DNA from: Pectobacterium punjabense
GTDB taxonomy: Bacteria > Pseudomonadota > Gammaproteobacteria > Enterobacterales > Enterobacteriaceae
Length of the DNA: 64,000 nt
Reading direction: 5' to 3'
Assembly: GCF_012427845.1 (NCBI RefSeq)
Contig: NZ_CP038498.1
Span: 4,154,001 to 4,218,000, forward strand
Shown here: in pieces, positions 1 through 8,588 of the stretch
Position numbering within the stretch: the stretch's first letter is position 1
Layout of the letters: the number at the start of each line of letters is the position of its first letter
Notes under the pieces: model-generated
What the model was told of the DNA's origin: nothing
Seen by the model: only the letters and a program-made list of their open reading frames with translations
Databases searched by the model: none
Position numbers and translations under genes: made by a program

Positions 1-559
1 CAAGCCCGCCGATCCCCACAACGCCAACCTTCTTACCCGGCCCAGCATTCCAATGCCGCAGCGGTGAATAGGTGGTTATTCCTGCGCACAGCAGAGGGGC
101 AACGGCAGCCAGCTCCGCCTCAGAATGACGAACACGTAGCACATAGCGCTCATGCACGACGATTTGCTGAGAGTAACCGCCAAGCGTCCATCCAGGTTCA
201 TCGGCTGTCGGGCCGTTATACGTGCCGACCATGCCATCACAGTAGTTCTCTAAACCCTCATCGCACTCTTCGCAGTGTCGACAACTGTCCACAATGCAGC
301 CAATCCCGACCAGATCGCCAGCCTTAAAATCAGAAACATGCGCTCCTACCGCAGACACCCGCCCGACAATTTCATGGCCGGGAACGCAGGGAAACTGTGT
401 TCCAGCCCATTCAGCACGCACCTGATGCAGGTCCGAATGGCAAATACCGCAGTACGCAATCTCAATTTGAACATCGTGAGCTCCTGGCGCACGTCGGACA
501 ATCTTCAACGGCTCAAGAGGTTTGTCGCCCGCATGGGCTCCATACGCGTGTACAAGCAT
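1..559 (-). CDS. Zinc-dependent alcohol dehydrogenase, partial (3' end outside window)
   Basis: The minus-strand frame is open from an ATG at 559 to the window edge, giving 186 residues of a medium-chain Zn alcohol/cinnamyl-alcohol dehydrogenase (YahK/AdhA type). The catalytic-zinc ligands Cys37 and His62-Glu63 (motifs CGICHSDLH and GHEIVG) and the structural-zinc set Cys93, Cys96, Cys99 and Cys107 are visible. The Rossmann glycine motif GIGGL is just starting at the edge. The family oxidises alcohols or reduces aldehydes with NAD(P)H in the cytosol; substrate is not readable. It stands alone, with 172 bases of non-coding DNA before the LysE gene. Confidence 0.9.
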   Translation of the reverse strand, partial: MLVHAYGAHAGDKPLEPLKIVRRAPGAHDVQIEIAYCGICHSDLHQVRAEWAGTQFPCVPGHEIVGRVSAVGAHVSDFKAGDLVGIGCIVDSCRHCEECDEGLENYCDGMVGTYNGPTADEPGWTLGGYSQQIVVHERYVLRVRHSEAELAAVAPLLCAGITTYSPLRHWNAGPGKKVGVVGIGGL

Positions 560-731
560 GGCTATTTCCTTTTCTGTTGAGAAACCGATTATGTTGAGAA
601 ACAGACTATTTTCCTAAATCCTCTCAGCAAACAGGTATAGCATTCCGACTGTTTTCTTGCCTGATCCTCCATTTATTTATGTACAGGCTAGCGAATTCGA
701 AGCGCCTCCCATCATTTCGTCAGCGCGGCCT

Positions 732-1349
732 CTAGAGGGCAATTTTAGTAAACGCCAGAGAAGCACCTAAAGCAATGAGGGCAATGCCGATCCCTTTATC
801 GACCAGATGCTGACGCTCGAGTAACCGACGACGCATAGCCGGTGCGGCAAAAAACAGCGCAACAATACTGAACCAGACCCAGTGCGCCACTGACATGAAT
901 AACCCGTAGCCAAAATTATGGCTCATTGGGCTGCCGGGCTGCACGACTTGGGTATAGGTGGCGACAACAAACAGCATCGTTTTCGGGTTAAGGGCATTGG
1001 TGAGAAACCCCATACGGAACGCAGCCAGTGATGACGGTGCCTGACCGGATGACGCATCTAATGTTATTTTTGTCTTATTGATTAATGATTTATATCCCAT
1101 ATAAATCAGATATGACGCCCCCAAAATCTTCATCGCCATAAACATCATCGGGGAGTTAACAATGAATACGGCAATGCCAAAAACGGTATACATCACATGA
1201 ATCTGGACGCCGCAGGCAATGCCAAACGCGCTGAGTAGCCCAGTACGTGAGCCAAACGCATAGCTGTTGCGAGTTACCATCGCAAAATCAGGCCCCGGGC
1301 TGATAACCGCCAAAATAGTGATCGTCGCGACGGCAATTAACTCATTCAT
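732..1349 (-). CDS. LysE/RhtB family amino-acid exporter
   Basis: 205 residues with about six hydrophobic segments and the LysE signature near the N-terminus (ISPGPDFAMVTRNS, residues 17-30). The family exports amino acids or homoserine lactones across the inner membrane by secondary transport. It is divergent from the LysR gene starting at 1601, with about 250 bases between. That is the usual arrangement for a LysR-controlled exporter, so the pair probably forms a regulator-target unit (inference). The substrate cannot be told from sequence. Confidence 0.88.
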   Translation of the reverse strand: MNELIAVATITILAVISPGPDFAMVTRNSYAFGSRTGLLSAFGIACGVQIHVMYTVFGIAVFIVNSPMMFMAMKILGASYLIYMGYKSLINKTKITLDASSGQAPSSLAAFRMGFLTNALNPKTMLFVVATYTQVVQPGSPMSHNFGYGLFMSVAHWVWFSIVALFFAAPAMRRRLLERQHLVDKGIGIALIALGASLAFTKIAL

Positions 1350-1600
1350 TAACAGTTTCCTTGTTCAGCAAACCATCATTTTTACGATGATTTTGCACAG
1401 ATAGAAGACAGGTGGATTAACAGAGAAATACAATGGTCAGTGATGTAGTACGGTTATTAACGATGCCATCCCTACAATATTTTCTCATTATTTAGGCTAT
1501 TACACATATTTACGCTGGAGCGCAGTTTGATTATTCAGCGTTTGCATGTGCCAAAAAAGCGATTTATCTTGGTGTAAATCTGTCAAATTTCATCGTGTAT

Positions 1601-2485
1601 ATGAAACTTCCCTCGTTAGCTTCTTTTCGCTTCTTTGAAGCAGCAGCACAAACAGGTAGCTTTGTTAAAGCCGCCGAGTCTTTGCATGTCACACACGGTG
1701 CTGTCAGCAGACAAATTAGATTGCTGGAAGACGCGTTAGGCGTTGAACTGTTTGAACGACGTAACCGGGCGATCTTTTTAAACGCGGCAGGCCGCTCTTT
1801 GCACACGGTCACACAGTCTGTCTTCGAGCAGCTTGAAGGGGCGGTATATCGCCTACAGCAAGCTGCGCAGGATGAGGTATTAACGCTGTCATGCGAACCC
1901 ACGATTGCCATGAAATGGCTGATTCCGCGACTGCCTGCTTTTAATCAGGCGCATCCCGATATCAAACTTCATTTGGTGGCTGCGGGTGGGCCGATCGATT
2001 TTGTACGTAGCGGCGTTGATCTCGCGTTGCGGCGTGACGATTTTCACTGGGAACCACAAACGCATGGGGTAAAGGTATGTGACGAATGGATGGGGCCAGT
2101 AAGCCGCAATAAAGCCGAGCGCCAAGACAGTCTGGAGGGAATGCGTTTGCTCTACACCGGAACGCGACCAAGAGCGTGGGCAACATGGCAGCGACAGGCA
2201 CACGTCTCCTTCAAAGGCAGTACCAGAGCTGACTATGAACATTTTTATCTGTGTATTCAGGCTGCGGTTTCAGGGTTAGGTATGGCGATGGCGTCGTTCC
2301 TGATGGTGCAAGACGAGATTGGAAGCGGACAATTGCATGCACCGTATGGGTTTGCGCGGGATGGTTCTGCTTATTACTTGCTCTCGCCCGTCCCTCTTGA
2401 GCAAAATGAAAAATACGCGCGGTTTCATACCTGGCTCATGAAGGAAGTTTCTACCTGCCTTTCCGGGGTTGAAGAACCTTGTTAA
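1601..2485 (+). CDS. LysR-type transcriptional regulator (GcvA-like)
   Basis: 294 residues from the ATG at 1601; a GTG two codons upstream (1595) is also possible. The N-terminal winged helix-turn-helix is clear (residues 5-65: LASFRFFEAAAQTGSFVKAA, then HGAVSRQIRLLEDALG and LFERRNR), with a C-terminal LysR substrate-binding domain. The N-terminal pattern is of the GcvA/AmpR subgroup. It is divergent from the LysE exporter and is followed after 19 bases by an MFS gene, so it may control either or both. Confidence 0.9.
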   Translation: MKLPSLASFRFFEAAAQTGSFVKAAESLHVTHGAVSRQIRLLEDALGVELFERRNRAIFLNAAGRSLHTVTQSVFEQLEGAVYRLQQAAQDEVLTLSCEPTIAMKWLIPRLPAFNQAHPDIKLHLVAAGGPIDFVRSGVDLALRRDDFHWEPQTHGVKVCDEWMGPVSRNKAERQDSLEGMRLLYTGTRPRAWATWQRQAHVSFKGSTRADYEHFYLCIQAAVSGLGMAMASFLMVQDEIGSGQLHAPYGFARDGSAYYLLSPVPLEQNEKYARFHTWLMKEVSTCLSGVEEPC

Positions 2486-2504
2486 CCCCCACACTGGAAG
2501 CACA

Positions 2505-3671
2505 ATGACAGCACACTCCCGTGAAGCTAATTTCACGACACTGAACATGATTATTGCCGCCTCCCTCGTGGGGCTCGTCACTGGATACACACTGCCGCTA
2601 ATCAGTTTAAAACTGGCAGAGCACGGGCACAGCACGACGACGCTCGGTATTCTGGCTGCACTCCCGGCGGCAGGAATGATGCTCTCATCCTTTGTTACCC
2701 CGTGGCTCAGCCGCCACCTGCACGCCAGATATCTGTTATCCGGCAGCCTGATTATTCTGGCGGTATCAACCGTCGCCTCATTCCTGCTGTCGCACCCTGT
2801 TTCACTCATTTTACCCCGCCTGCTAACCGGGCTCGCTTCAGGGATACTTGTGGTACTGGGAGAAACCTGGGTCACCAGCCGAGCCTCAGACAAACACAAA
2901 GCAACACTGACGGGGCTGTATGCCTCCGTTTTCACGGGGTGTCAGCTAATAGGACCGCTGCTTATTGCCGCTGGCGAGACTATTCAAACCTATGCGCTAT
3001 GGCTGATTGGCGGCATATGTGGCGCCTGTGCGCTTATGCTGAGGAATTGCGACAGCATGGTTCGTGCCGATGAGCAATCCTCGGCGTCTTATCGGGACTT
3101 TATCCCTTTTCTCCCCGCGATGGCTTCTGGCGTACTCTGCTTCTCCTTCTTTGACGCCAGCATATTGTCGCTCTTTCCGCTCTACAGCATGGCGCAGGGG
3201 CTGGACGAAAAATCCGCGATCTTGTTGGTCACACTCATCTTTCTGGGCGATGCCGTATTTCAAATGCCGATAGGCTGGCTGGCGGACAAATGCGGCATCA
3301 TAAAAACCCACATCGGCTGCGGCGTCTTTTTCTGTGTGATGCTGATAAGTACCGCCTTCTCGTTTTCCTCTCCCTCACTGCTGGCACCGGCCTGCCTCGC
3401 GCTGGGTGCAGCGGCGGGCGGGCTTTACACGTTATCTCTGGTTCGAGCCGGTCAGCGATTTGCTGGTCAGCGGCTGATTGTGATGAATTCCCTTCTGGGG
3501 CTAGTGTGGTCTGCGGGTAGTATCACTGGGCCACTGTTCTCCGGTGCAGCGATGACGTTTTACGGCTACGACGGCCTCATCGCTATATTGCTACTCATCG
3601 GCGTGTTGTTTGTCGGCATACAGAGCGTATTAAGAAAAGAACACGTACCGCGTTCGCTGAGTGAAGAGTGA
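2505..3671 (+). CDS. MFS transporter (YcaD-like)
   Basis: 388 residues, about twelve hydrophobic segments, major facilitator superfamily. The open frame begins at a TTG at 2469 inside lysR, but the ATG at 2505 has GGAAG five bases upstream and is the better start; it leaves 19 bases after the LysR stop. Sequence character (short loops, GLASGILVVLGETWVTS in the fifth segment) recalls the YcaD group of putative drug or metabolite exporters; substrate unknown. The stop codon lies inside a heptamer tandem repeat (3661-3688), and an MFS-like fragment of this gene recurs at 6724-6776. Confidence 0.85.
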   Translation: MTAHSREANFTTLNMIIAASLVGLVTGYTLPLISLKLAEHGHSTTTLGILAALPAAGMMLSSFVTPWLSRHLHARYLLSGSLIILAVSTVASFLLSHPVSLILPRLLTGLASGILVVLGETWVTSRASDKHKATLTGLYASVFTGCQLIGPLLIAAGETIQTYALWLIGGICGACALMLRNCDSMVRADEQSSASYRDFIPFLPAMASGVLCFSFFDASILSLFPLYSMAQGLDEKSAILLVTLIFLGDAVFQMPIGWLADKCGIIKTHIGCGVFFCVMLISTAFSFSSPSLLAPACLALGAAAGGLYTLSLVRAGQRFAGQRLIVMNSLLGLVWSAGSITGPLFSGAAMTFYGYDGLIAILLLIGVLFVGIQSVLRKEHVPRSLSEE

Positions 3672-3688
3672 AGAGTGAAGAGTGAATG
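3661..3688. repeat. Heptamer tandem repeat GTGAAGA at the end of the MFS gene
   Basis: Three perfect copies of GTGAAGA and a fourth ending GTGAATG. The MFS stop codon (3669-3671) falls in the second unit. Because seven is not a multiple of three, a change in copy number upstream of the stop would alter the last residues. Confidence 0.8.
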
Positions 3689-3696
3689 TTCGAAGC

Positions 3697-3730
3697 CTGT
3701 CTCCCAAACCCATTGCCGTTTGGGAGACAG
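3697..3730. terminator. Perfect 13-bp hairpin between convergent genes
   Basis: CTGTCTCCCAAAC and its exact complement flank an 8-base loop, between the end of the MFS gene (+) and the end of the ABC ATPase gene (-). No T-run follows in either direction, so it may be a bidirectional terminator or transcript-end stabiliser rather than a classical intrinsic terminator. Confidence 0.55.
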
Positions 3731-3749
3731 AAAACCAGCTCGACGTTCT

Positions 3750-4568
3750 CTATGCGGCCATTTCGCGTTTGAATACTTCCAACGTGTGCGCTTTGACGCG
3801 AATAAACTCGGGATCGCTCATCGCCTCCGCCCCACGTGGACGCACCAAATCGAAAGGAACAATCTCCGACACCGTCGTTGGCCGACGCGTCAGCAACAGG
3901 ATTTCGTCCGCCAGAAACACGGCATCCTCCAAATCGTGTGACACGATGACCATTGTCACGCCGGTTGCCAACTGAACCTCTTGCAGTTTGTCGCGGATGA
4001 ACAGCGTCATTTCAAAATCCAGCGCCGAGAACGGTTCATCCAGAAACATGACTTCCGGCCCCGTCGCTAGCGCCCGCATAATACACACCGTCTGCTGCTG
4101 TCCGCCCGACAGTTCATACGGATAGCGCTGAAGGTCGAAACGAATATCAAACATCGCAATCAGTTCATCCATGCGCGTCTGAACATCCTGTTTGCGCATT
4201 CCACTGCGCACCAACGGGTAGGCAATATTTTTCCAGGCGCTCATCCAGGGGAAAAGCGCATCACGATAGTTTTGAAACACATACCCGATTCTGGTTTCCG
4301 CCAGCGTTTTACCGTCAAACAAAATATCGCCGCTATCAACAGGAATCAGCCCGGCAATCATGTTCATCAGCGTCGATTTACCACAGCCGTTCGGCCCGAA
4401 AATAGACACAATCTTGCCGCGCGGCAAATCCAAATTCAGATCGGTATAAAGCGGCTGACCCGCAAACGACTTGTTCAAGCCGCGAATGGTCACATGAGTG
4501 TTCGGTGCCGGATAAGGCGGAAAAGTGGTATCCAGTTTTTCCACTTGCGCTGTATGAGATGTCATCAT
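3750..4568 (-). CDS. ABC transporter ATPase, nitrate/sulfonate/taurine type
   Basis: 272 residues. Walker A FGPNGCGKST, signature LSGGQQQ and Walker B VMFLDEPFSALD are present, with the H-loop SHDLEDA following. It matches the SsuB/TauB/NrtD class that energises uptake of small anions or aromatic ring compounds. Its start overlaps the permease stop by 4 bases (ATGA), so the two are translationally coupled; gene order is binding protein, permease, ATPase. Substrate is not determined. Confidence 0.9.
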   Translation of the reverse strand: MMTSHTAQVEKLDTTFPPYPAPNTHVTIRGLNKSFAGQPLYTDLNLDLPRGKIVSIFGPNGCGKSTLMNMIAGLIPVDSGDILFDGKTLAETRIGYVFQNYRDALFPWMSAWKNIAYPLVRSGMRKQDVQTRMDELIAMFDIRFDLQRYPYELSGGQQQTVCIMRALATGPEVMFLDEPFSALDFEMTLFIRDKLQEVQLATGVTMVIVSHDLEDAVFLADEILLLTRRPTTVSEIVPFDLVRPRGAEAMSDPEFIRVKAHTLEVFKREMAA

Positions 4569-5329
4569 GCTTTGCCACTCCAGTGAACAATTCGTTTTTC
4601 TGCGATTAAAAACAGCACGTTAAGCAGATATCCCAGTGCGCCAGTAATCAGGATAGAGGCATACATATCCCGAATATTGAACACCTGCTGAGCATCAATG
4701 ATGCGGTGTCCCAGCCCCGTTTCGGAACCGATAAACATCTCCGCGACAATCACGATCACCAACGCCATCGACACACCGGTACGCAGCCCGACAAAAGTTT
4801 GCGCCAGACTTTCCAGCAGCATGATGTCCTTAAAAATATGCCAGCGAGAGATCCCCATAACCTGTGCCGCCATCAGACGGGTTTTCTTAGCATTCATCAC
4901 GCCATAAGCGCTGTTGAACAGAATCACCAGCACGGCGGCAAAAGCTGAAATGGCAATTTTATTCGCATCGGTTATCCCGAAAATCAGCAAAAATAGCGGA
5001 ATCAACGCAGACGACGGCGTAGAGCGGAAAAAGTCGATCAGAAATTCCAGGCTGCGATAAATCTTTTCATTGCTGCCTAGAATAACGCCCAGCGGCACGC
5101 CAATCAGTGCAGCAAAACCAAATGCGGCGAGCGTGCGGTATAGCGTCGCGCCGATATCTGTACGCATGCTGACATCCGCGAAGGACTGGAACATATAGCT
5201 CAACGTGTCGACTGGCGACGGTAATAAAATGGGGTTCAGCCATTTCGCGCTGACCGCCAACTGCCAAAAGAGAAACAGCAGAATCGGGCCGACAGCGGGT
5301 AGTAATTTAGACGTCCAATGCTCACGCAT
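4565..5329 (-). CDS. ABC transporter permease, nitrate/sulfonate/taurine type
   Basis: 254 residues with about six membrane segments and the BPD-transport EAA-like loop (MAAQVMGISRWHIFKDIMLLESL, residues about 152-174). It forms the inner-membrane channel of the uptake system with the overlapping downstream ATPase and the upstream binding protein, which ends 15 bases before it. Confidence 0.9.
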   Translation of the reverse strand: MREHWTSKLLPAVGPILLFLFWQLAVSAKWLNPILLPSPVDTLSYMFQSFADVSMRTDIGATLYRTLAAFGFAALIGVPLGVILGSNEKIYRSLEFLIDFFRSTPSSALIPLFLLIFGITDANKIAISAFAAVLVILFNSAYGVMNAKKTRLMAAQVMGISRWHIFKDIMLLESLAQTFVGLRTGVSMALVIVIVAEMFIGSETGLGHRIIDAQQVFNIRDMYASILITGALGYLLNVLFLIAEKRIVHWSGKA

Positions 5330-5344
5330 AATCGCACACCTCCC

Positions 5345-6364
5345 TTAAGGCTGATAAATCAGGCTGCTAACATCCACCGGCTGCCGAAAGATTTTTCTCT
5401 CGGTGAACACGTCATAAAACCTCTGGAACCATGCCAGATTGTCGCCTTTTAGCTCGTCGTACATGACAAATCCCGGCAACGGCACCTCTTTACTCAGTTC
5501 AACTTCAATACTGGTGTATCCGGTAATGTGTTCGCGCGCCGCTTCTGGATTCTGCTGAATAAACTGCACCGATTTGGCATAAGCTTGCGTGAAGGTCTTC
5601 GCCTCAGCAGCGCGGCTTTCGATAAAACCGCTATTTAGCGCCGCCGCACCGCCAAACCACGGCGCATCTGGGTTACCGAGCACATAGCGTGAGATCACTC
5701 CCGTTTCCAGCGTACGCGACAGCCCTTTCAGTCGCCCAACTGTCCCCGTAGGCTCCAGCGTATAAACACCGTCGATCTGACCAGCGGCCAGCGCCGCCAC
5801 ATGTTGCCCGACGGGTAATTCCGTCACACGCAGCTCATCCGCCGTAAAGCCATTTTTTTCCAGAATAATTTTGGTCATGACCACATTCTGAATACCCGGC
5901 CCACAGGCGATACGCTTGCCCTTCAGCTCCGAGATGCTTTTTACGTCGCTGTTTAGCGGCACCAGAAACTCATCCAATACCATCTGGTGGTTAGAAGGGT
6001 TTGAGCAAATGATCTTGAACAAGCCGGGTGAAGTAATTTCCCCTAACCCCAACGCGCCTGTAGCCGTACCGTTGGCGCAGCCGTGTATACGCCCCGTGAT
6101 CATTCCCTCGACAATCTGCTGTGGGCTGGCGAATTTCACCGCACGAACACTCAATCCCACCTCTTTGAAAAAACCGCGTTCAACGCCCACATATAAAGGT
6201 AAGCCGCCCACAATCGGCCAGTAACCAATGCGGATCTCTTCACCTTCTGCGGCGAAAGCAATACCCGGCAGCATGCTGCTTAGCGTCAGCGCACCTGCGC
6301 TAACCGCTGACCACTTCATTAATTGCCTGCGTTTACGATCGATCTTGTCATTGTTATTTTTCAT
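5345..6364 (-). CDS. ABC transporter substrate-binding protein (NMT1/SsuA-like), Tat-like signal
   Basis: 339 residues. The N-terminus carries a twin-arginine-like motif (RRQLMK, about residues 12-17), a hydrophobic stretch and a cleavage-like AFA-AEG site near residue 39, so export of a folded protein by Tat is likely. The body has the NMT1/SsuA signature (GYWPIVGGLPLYVGVERG, then FFKEVGL). This periplasmic protein captures ligand for the downstream permease and ATPase. The family covers nitrate, sulfonates, pyrimidine precursors and aromatic acids; the ligand is unknown here. Confidence 0.88.
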   Translation of the reverse strand: MKNNNDKIDRKRRQLMKWSAVSAGALTLSSMLPGIAFAAEGEEIRIGYWPIVGGLPLYVGVERGFFKEVGLSVRAVKFASPQQIVEGMITGRIHGCANGTATGALGLGEITSPGLFKIICSNPSNHQMVLDEFLVPLNSDVKSISELKGKRIACGPGIQNVVMTKIILEKNGFTADELRVTELPVGQHVAALAAGQIDGVYTLEPTGTVGRLKGLSRTLETGVISRYVLGNPDAPWFGGAAALNSGFIESRAAEAKTFTQAYAKSVQFIQQNPEAAREHITGYTSIEVELSKEVPLPGFVMYDELKGDNLAWFQRFYDVFTERKIFRQPVDVSSLIYQP

Positions 6365-6451
6365 TGTGTTCCCCCTTCAACGGTGAGCTAACAACAGCTG
6401 ATCATCACCAGCCTGAAAAAACCGATCAGGTCGATTGCCTGAGTCGCGCCA

Positions 6452-6465
6452 TCTTGTACACAAGA
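6452..6465. promoter_or_regulatory. Dyad upstream of ABC operon, possible operator
   Basis: TCTTGT-AC-ACAAGA has complementary 6-base arms around a 2-base centre, about 90 bases upstream of the binding-protein start. Such dyads are typical of GntR/LacI-type operators. No regulator is adjacent, so the assignment is tentative. Confidence 0.35.
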
Positions 6466-6723
6466 CGGTATATAAGACTAAGCACAGGCCGTGCCATGAT
6501 TCCTGACTCCGTGAAAATGCAGTAAACGCGCCGTTCTGACAGGAACGCGCGCACCAAAAAAAGGCAAAACGTTACAAAAATGCATTACGAGTGATGCAAC
6601 GTCATCGGCAGTCAGTGCGTCGATACCTTTAGGGGTAAAGCCATCCTGCATCATAAAAAATCATCGGCTGCCGTGTTTTTTCTACGTTACGTGGGGGATT
6701 GGTTGCCTCACCATTCGGTGGCG

Positions 6724-6776
6724 GATTGTGATGAATTCCCTTTCGGGAAGGCATCACCCGCGGGTAGTATCACTGG
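6724..6776 (+). pseudogene. Degenerate fragment of the MFS gene at 2505-3671
   Basis: GATTGTGATGAATTCCCTT and, about 26 bases later, GCGGGTAGTATCACTGG are exact copies of segments of the MFS gene near 3476-3531, with nearly the same spacing but a diverged middle. The fragment lies just before the DUF1963 gene and creates a spurious 5' extension of that reading frame. Confidence 0.6.
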
Positions 6777-6813
6777 ACGACGGTTTTCTGAAATCAGCAT
6801 TCAAGGAATAGCC

Positions 6814-8463
6814 ATGCCAATCATACACACGGATGTTTTATCTATAGACTTCCCCCCGAATTTCACTTCCGTTGAGCAAATCGGACAGGGCGCGCTCGGT
6901 CAGTATCCTACTGACGACAGTCTCGTCGTGCTGGATATTTATCCGGTTGATAGGGAATTACTACACAAAACAGAAACGGTACAAGCTGAGCAATACCGCG
7001 CTTTCTGCGGAAAAATCTATGGAAAGCTCACCTGGCTTGAAGAAAAAACGTTAGCCCTTGGAAACGACAGCGCATTGTTAATGACGGCTGAAGGGGTTTA
7101 CGGCTTTGCTTACCTGTTCGCGTTTATCCGCTTAACCGACACGGTCTGCCTTTTCGCAGGGGGATACTGCCCGCTGGAGCAGCAACAAGAGCACTTCATC
7201 ACAATGGAAGCCGCACTGCGCAGCCTGCGAATTGTCACTGCCACACCAGAAACGGCATATCACAGCCACCTGCAAGCGAAGGGAGCAAAAACGGCCACAA
7301 CACAGGGCAACGATGCGAAAGCAAAGCAGAGAAGCATCGTAGAGACACCAATCTACCCTCCTGTAACGCGAGATCCTGCCCTGTTCCCGTTGCTGGCTGA
7401 ACATTCTCCGCAGCGCCAGCATCTTATGAACACGTTACTCTCAGCTGATGCCATCACGCCTATCGCCTATGCCGTATCTGGCACTTTACGCAGTAGCATC
7501 GATTTCTATCATGGCGCAGAAGACGACCACTCAGGGCTGGGTAACCACCGACTCGGCGGCCTGCCAGATTTACCTGTCGATATTCCTTACCCTTGTGTCA
7601 GCGTCGCCAAGGACACCCTGCTTGAGTACGAAGAATGCTGGGAAGCAAGTGATGACGAAGAAGATGTCTGCATTTTCCCTTGGGACGACGTCACACAGAC
7701 CTATCGTGTACCGTTGGAATTTATTGCACAGGTAGACTGCCGTGATTTGGCCCCATTGCAGAGCTATTTGCCACGCGAAGGCACGTTATTCTTCTTTCTG
7801 GAGTGTGGAAGTAGCCCTTTGACGACCAGAGGGAAAGTTATCTATGTGCAGGATACGGCGAGCCTGAGTAGTGGAACACGCTTTGCCGAACTGGCTTTCA
7901 ATGACGAAAAGACCCTCGGGCAAAAGCCCGCCTTTAAACTGCATCCCAGAGCCAGCGTTACCGTACCCAGTTTTTACGCATTACGCCAAAATCCTCATAT
8001 TGGTTCCATACTCTGCTCACGCATGAGTCTGGAACAGCAGGCAGCACTGGATGATGATGAATACGACGATGTGCTATCCCGTCTTGGCTTTGCACAATAT
8101 TATGCCTGGAAGCTGCGGCAGTTGGGGGCATTCAATCTATTACCTGATAGTAAAGCGACTGAAGAACAGCTGGCCTGGATGACCGAAAACGACATGCTGC
8201 CATCGGACTTTCCGCCGGATGCGCCGTTGCCTGAATATCAGGGCATTGCCCGAGTCAACGGCTGTGGTTTCAGCCAGCATGAATTACCAGAGTTGCAGGC
8301 AGCACAGAAATTGGGTGGCGAAGCACAAGACTGGCTGGTGCTATTTCAGGTTTGTCTGGATGGGCAATTTCAGTGGGATGACGGCATACTGAATTTCATC
8401 ATCCATCGCACCGACCTTGCCGCTCAACGCTTCGACCGAATATTCATGGTCTGCGACTATTGA
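6814..8463 (+). CDS. DUF1963 (YwqG-like) protein with N-terminal DUF1795-like region
   Basis: 549 residues from the ATG at 6814, chosen because AAGGA lies 7 bases upstream; the frame is open back to 6673 but that part is the MFS remnant. Residues about 1-150 resemble a DcrB/DUF1795-type module (VLSIDFPPNFTSVEQIGQGA and a later MEAALRSLRI). The C-terminal half is DUF1963: LGGLPDLPVDIPYP, FIAQVDCRDLAPL and GTLFFFLECG. DUF1963 proteins are soluble and of unknown function. No signal peptide. The fusion of the two parts is inferred by eye. Confidence 0.75.
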   Translation: MPIIHTDVLSIDFPPNFTSVEQIGQGALGQYPTDDSLVVLDIYPVDRELLHKTETVQAEQYRAFCGKIYGKLTWLEEKTLALGNDSALLMTAEGVYGFAYLFAFIRLTDTVCLFAGGYCPLEQQQEHFITMEAALRSLRIVTATPETAYHSHLQAKGAKTATTQGNDAKAKQRSIVETPIYPPVTRDPALFPLLAEHSPQRQHLMNTLLSADAITPIAYAVSGTLRSSIDFYHGAEDDHSGLGNHRLGGLPDLPVDIPYPCVSVAKDTLLEYEECWEASDDEEDVCIFPWDDVTQTYRVPLEFIAQVDCRDLAPLQSYLPREGTLFFFLECGSSPLTTRGKVIYVQDTASLSSGTRFAELAFNDEKTLGQKPAFKLHPRASVTVPSFYALRQNPHIGSILCSRMSLEQQAALDDDEYDDVLSRLGFAQYYAWKLRQLGAFNLLPDSKATEEQLAWMTENDMLPSDFPPDAPLPEYQGIARVNGCGFSQHELPELQAAQKLGGEAQDWLVLFQVCLDGQFQWDDGILNFIIHRTDLAAQRFDRIFMVCDY

Positions 8464-8530
8464 GGACGTACATGTTGCTAAAGCGAACGCAGCAGTGTTG
8501 ATAAGTCTGCTGAGCTCACGAGCCAGTGCG

Positions 8531-8568
8531 ACGACAACCCACCGCGGATTAATCGCGGCGATTGTCGT
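8531..8568. terminator. Imperfect hairpin between convergent genes
   Basis: ACGACAA / TTGTCGT outer arms and CCGCG / CGCGG inner arms, between the end of the DUF1963 gene and the end of the HAD gene. No T-run; a candidate bidirectional terminator only. Confidence 0.35.
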
Positions 8569-8588
8569 TGATATTATGCGATACAGGA

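Noticed and set aside
688..737. Cluster of restriction-site-like hexamers (GCTAGC, GAATTC, TCTAGA) resembling a polylinker
   Set aside because: The last site is part of the natural LysE stop codon and the flanks are ordinary chromosomal genes; no vector sequence is seen.
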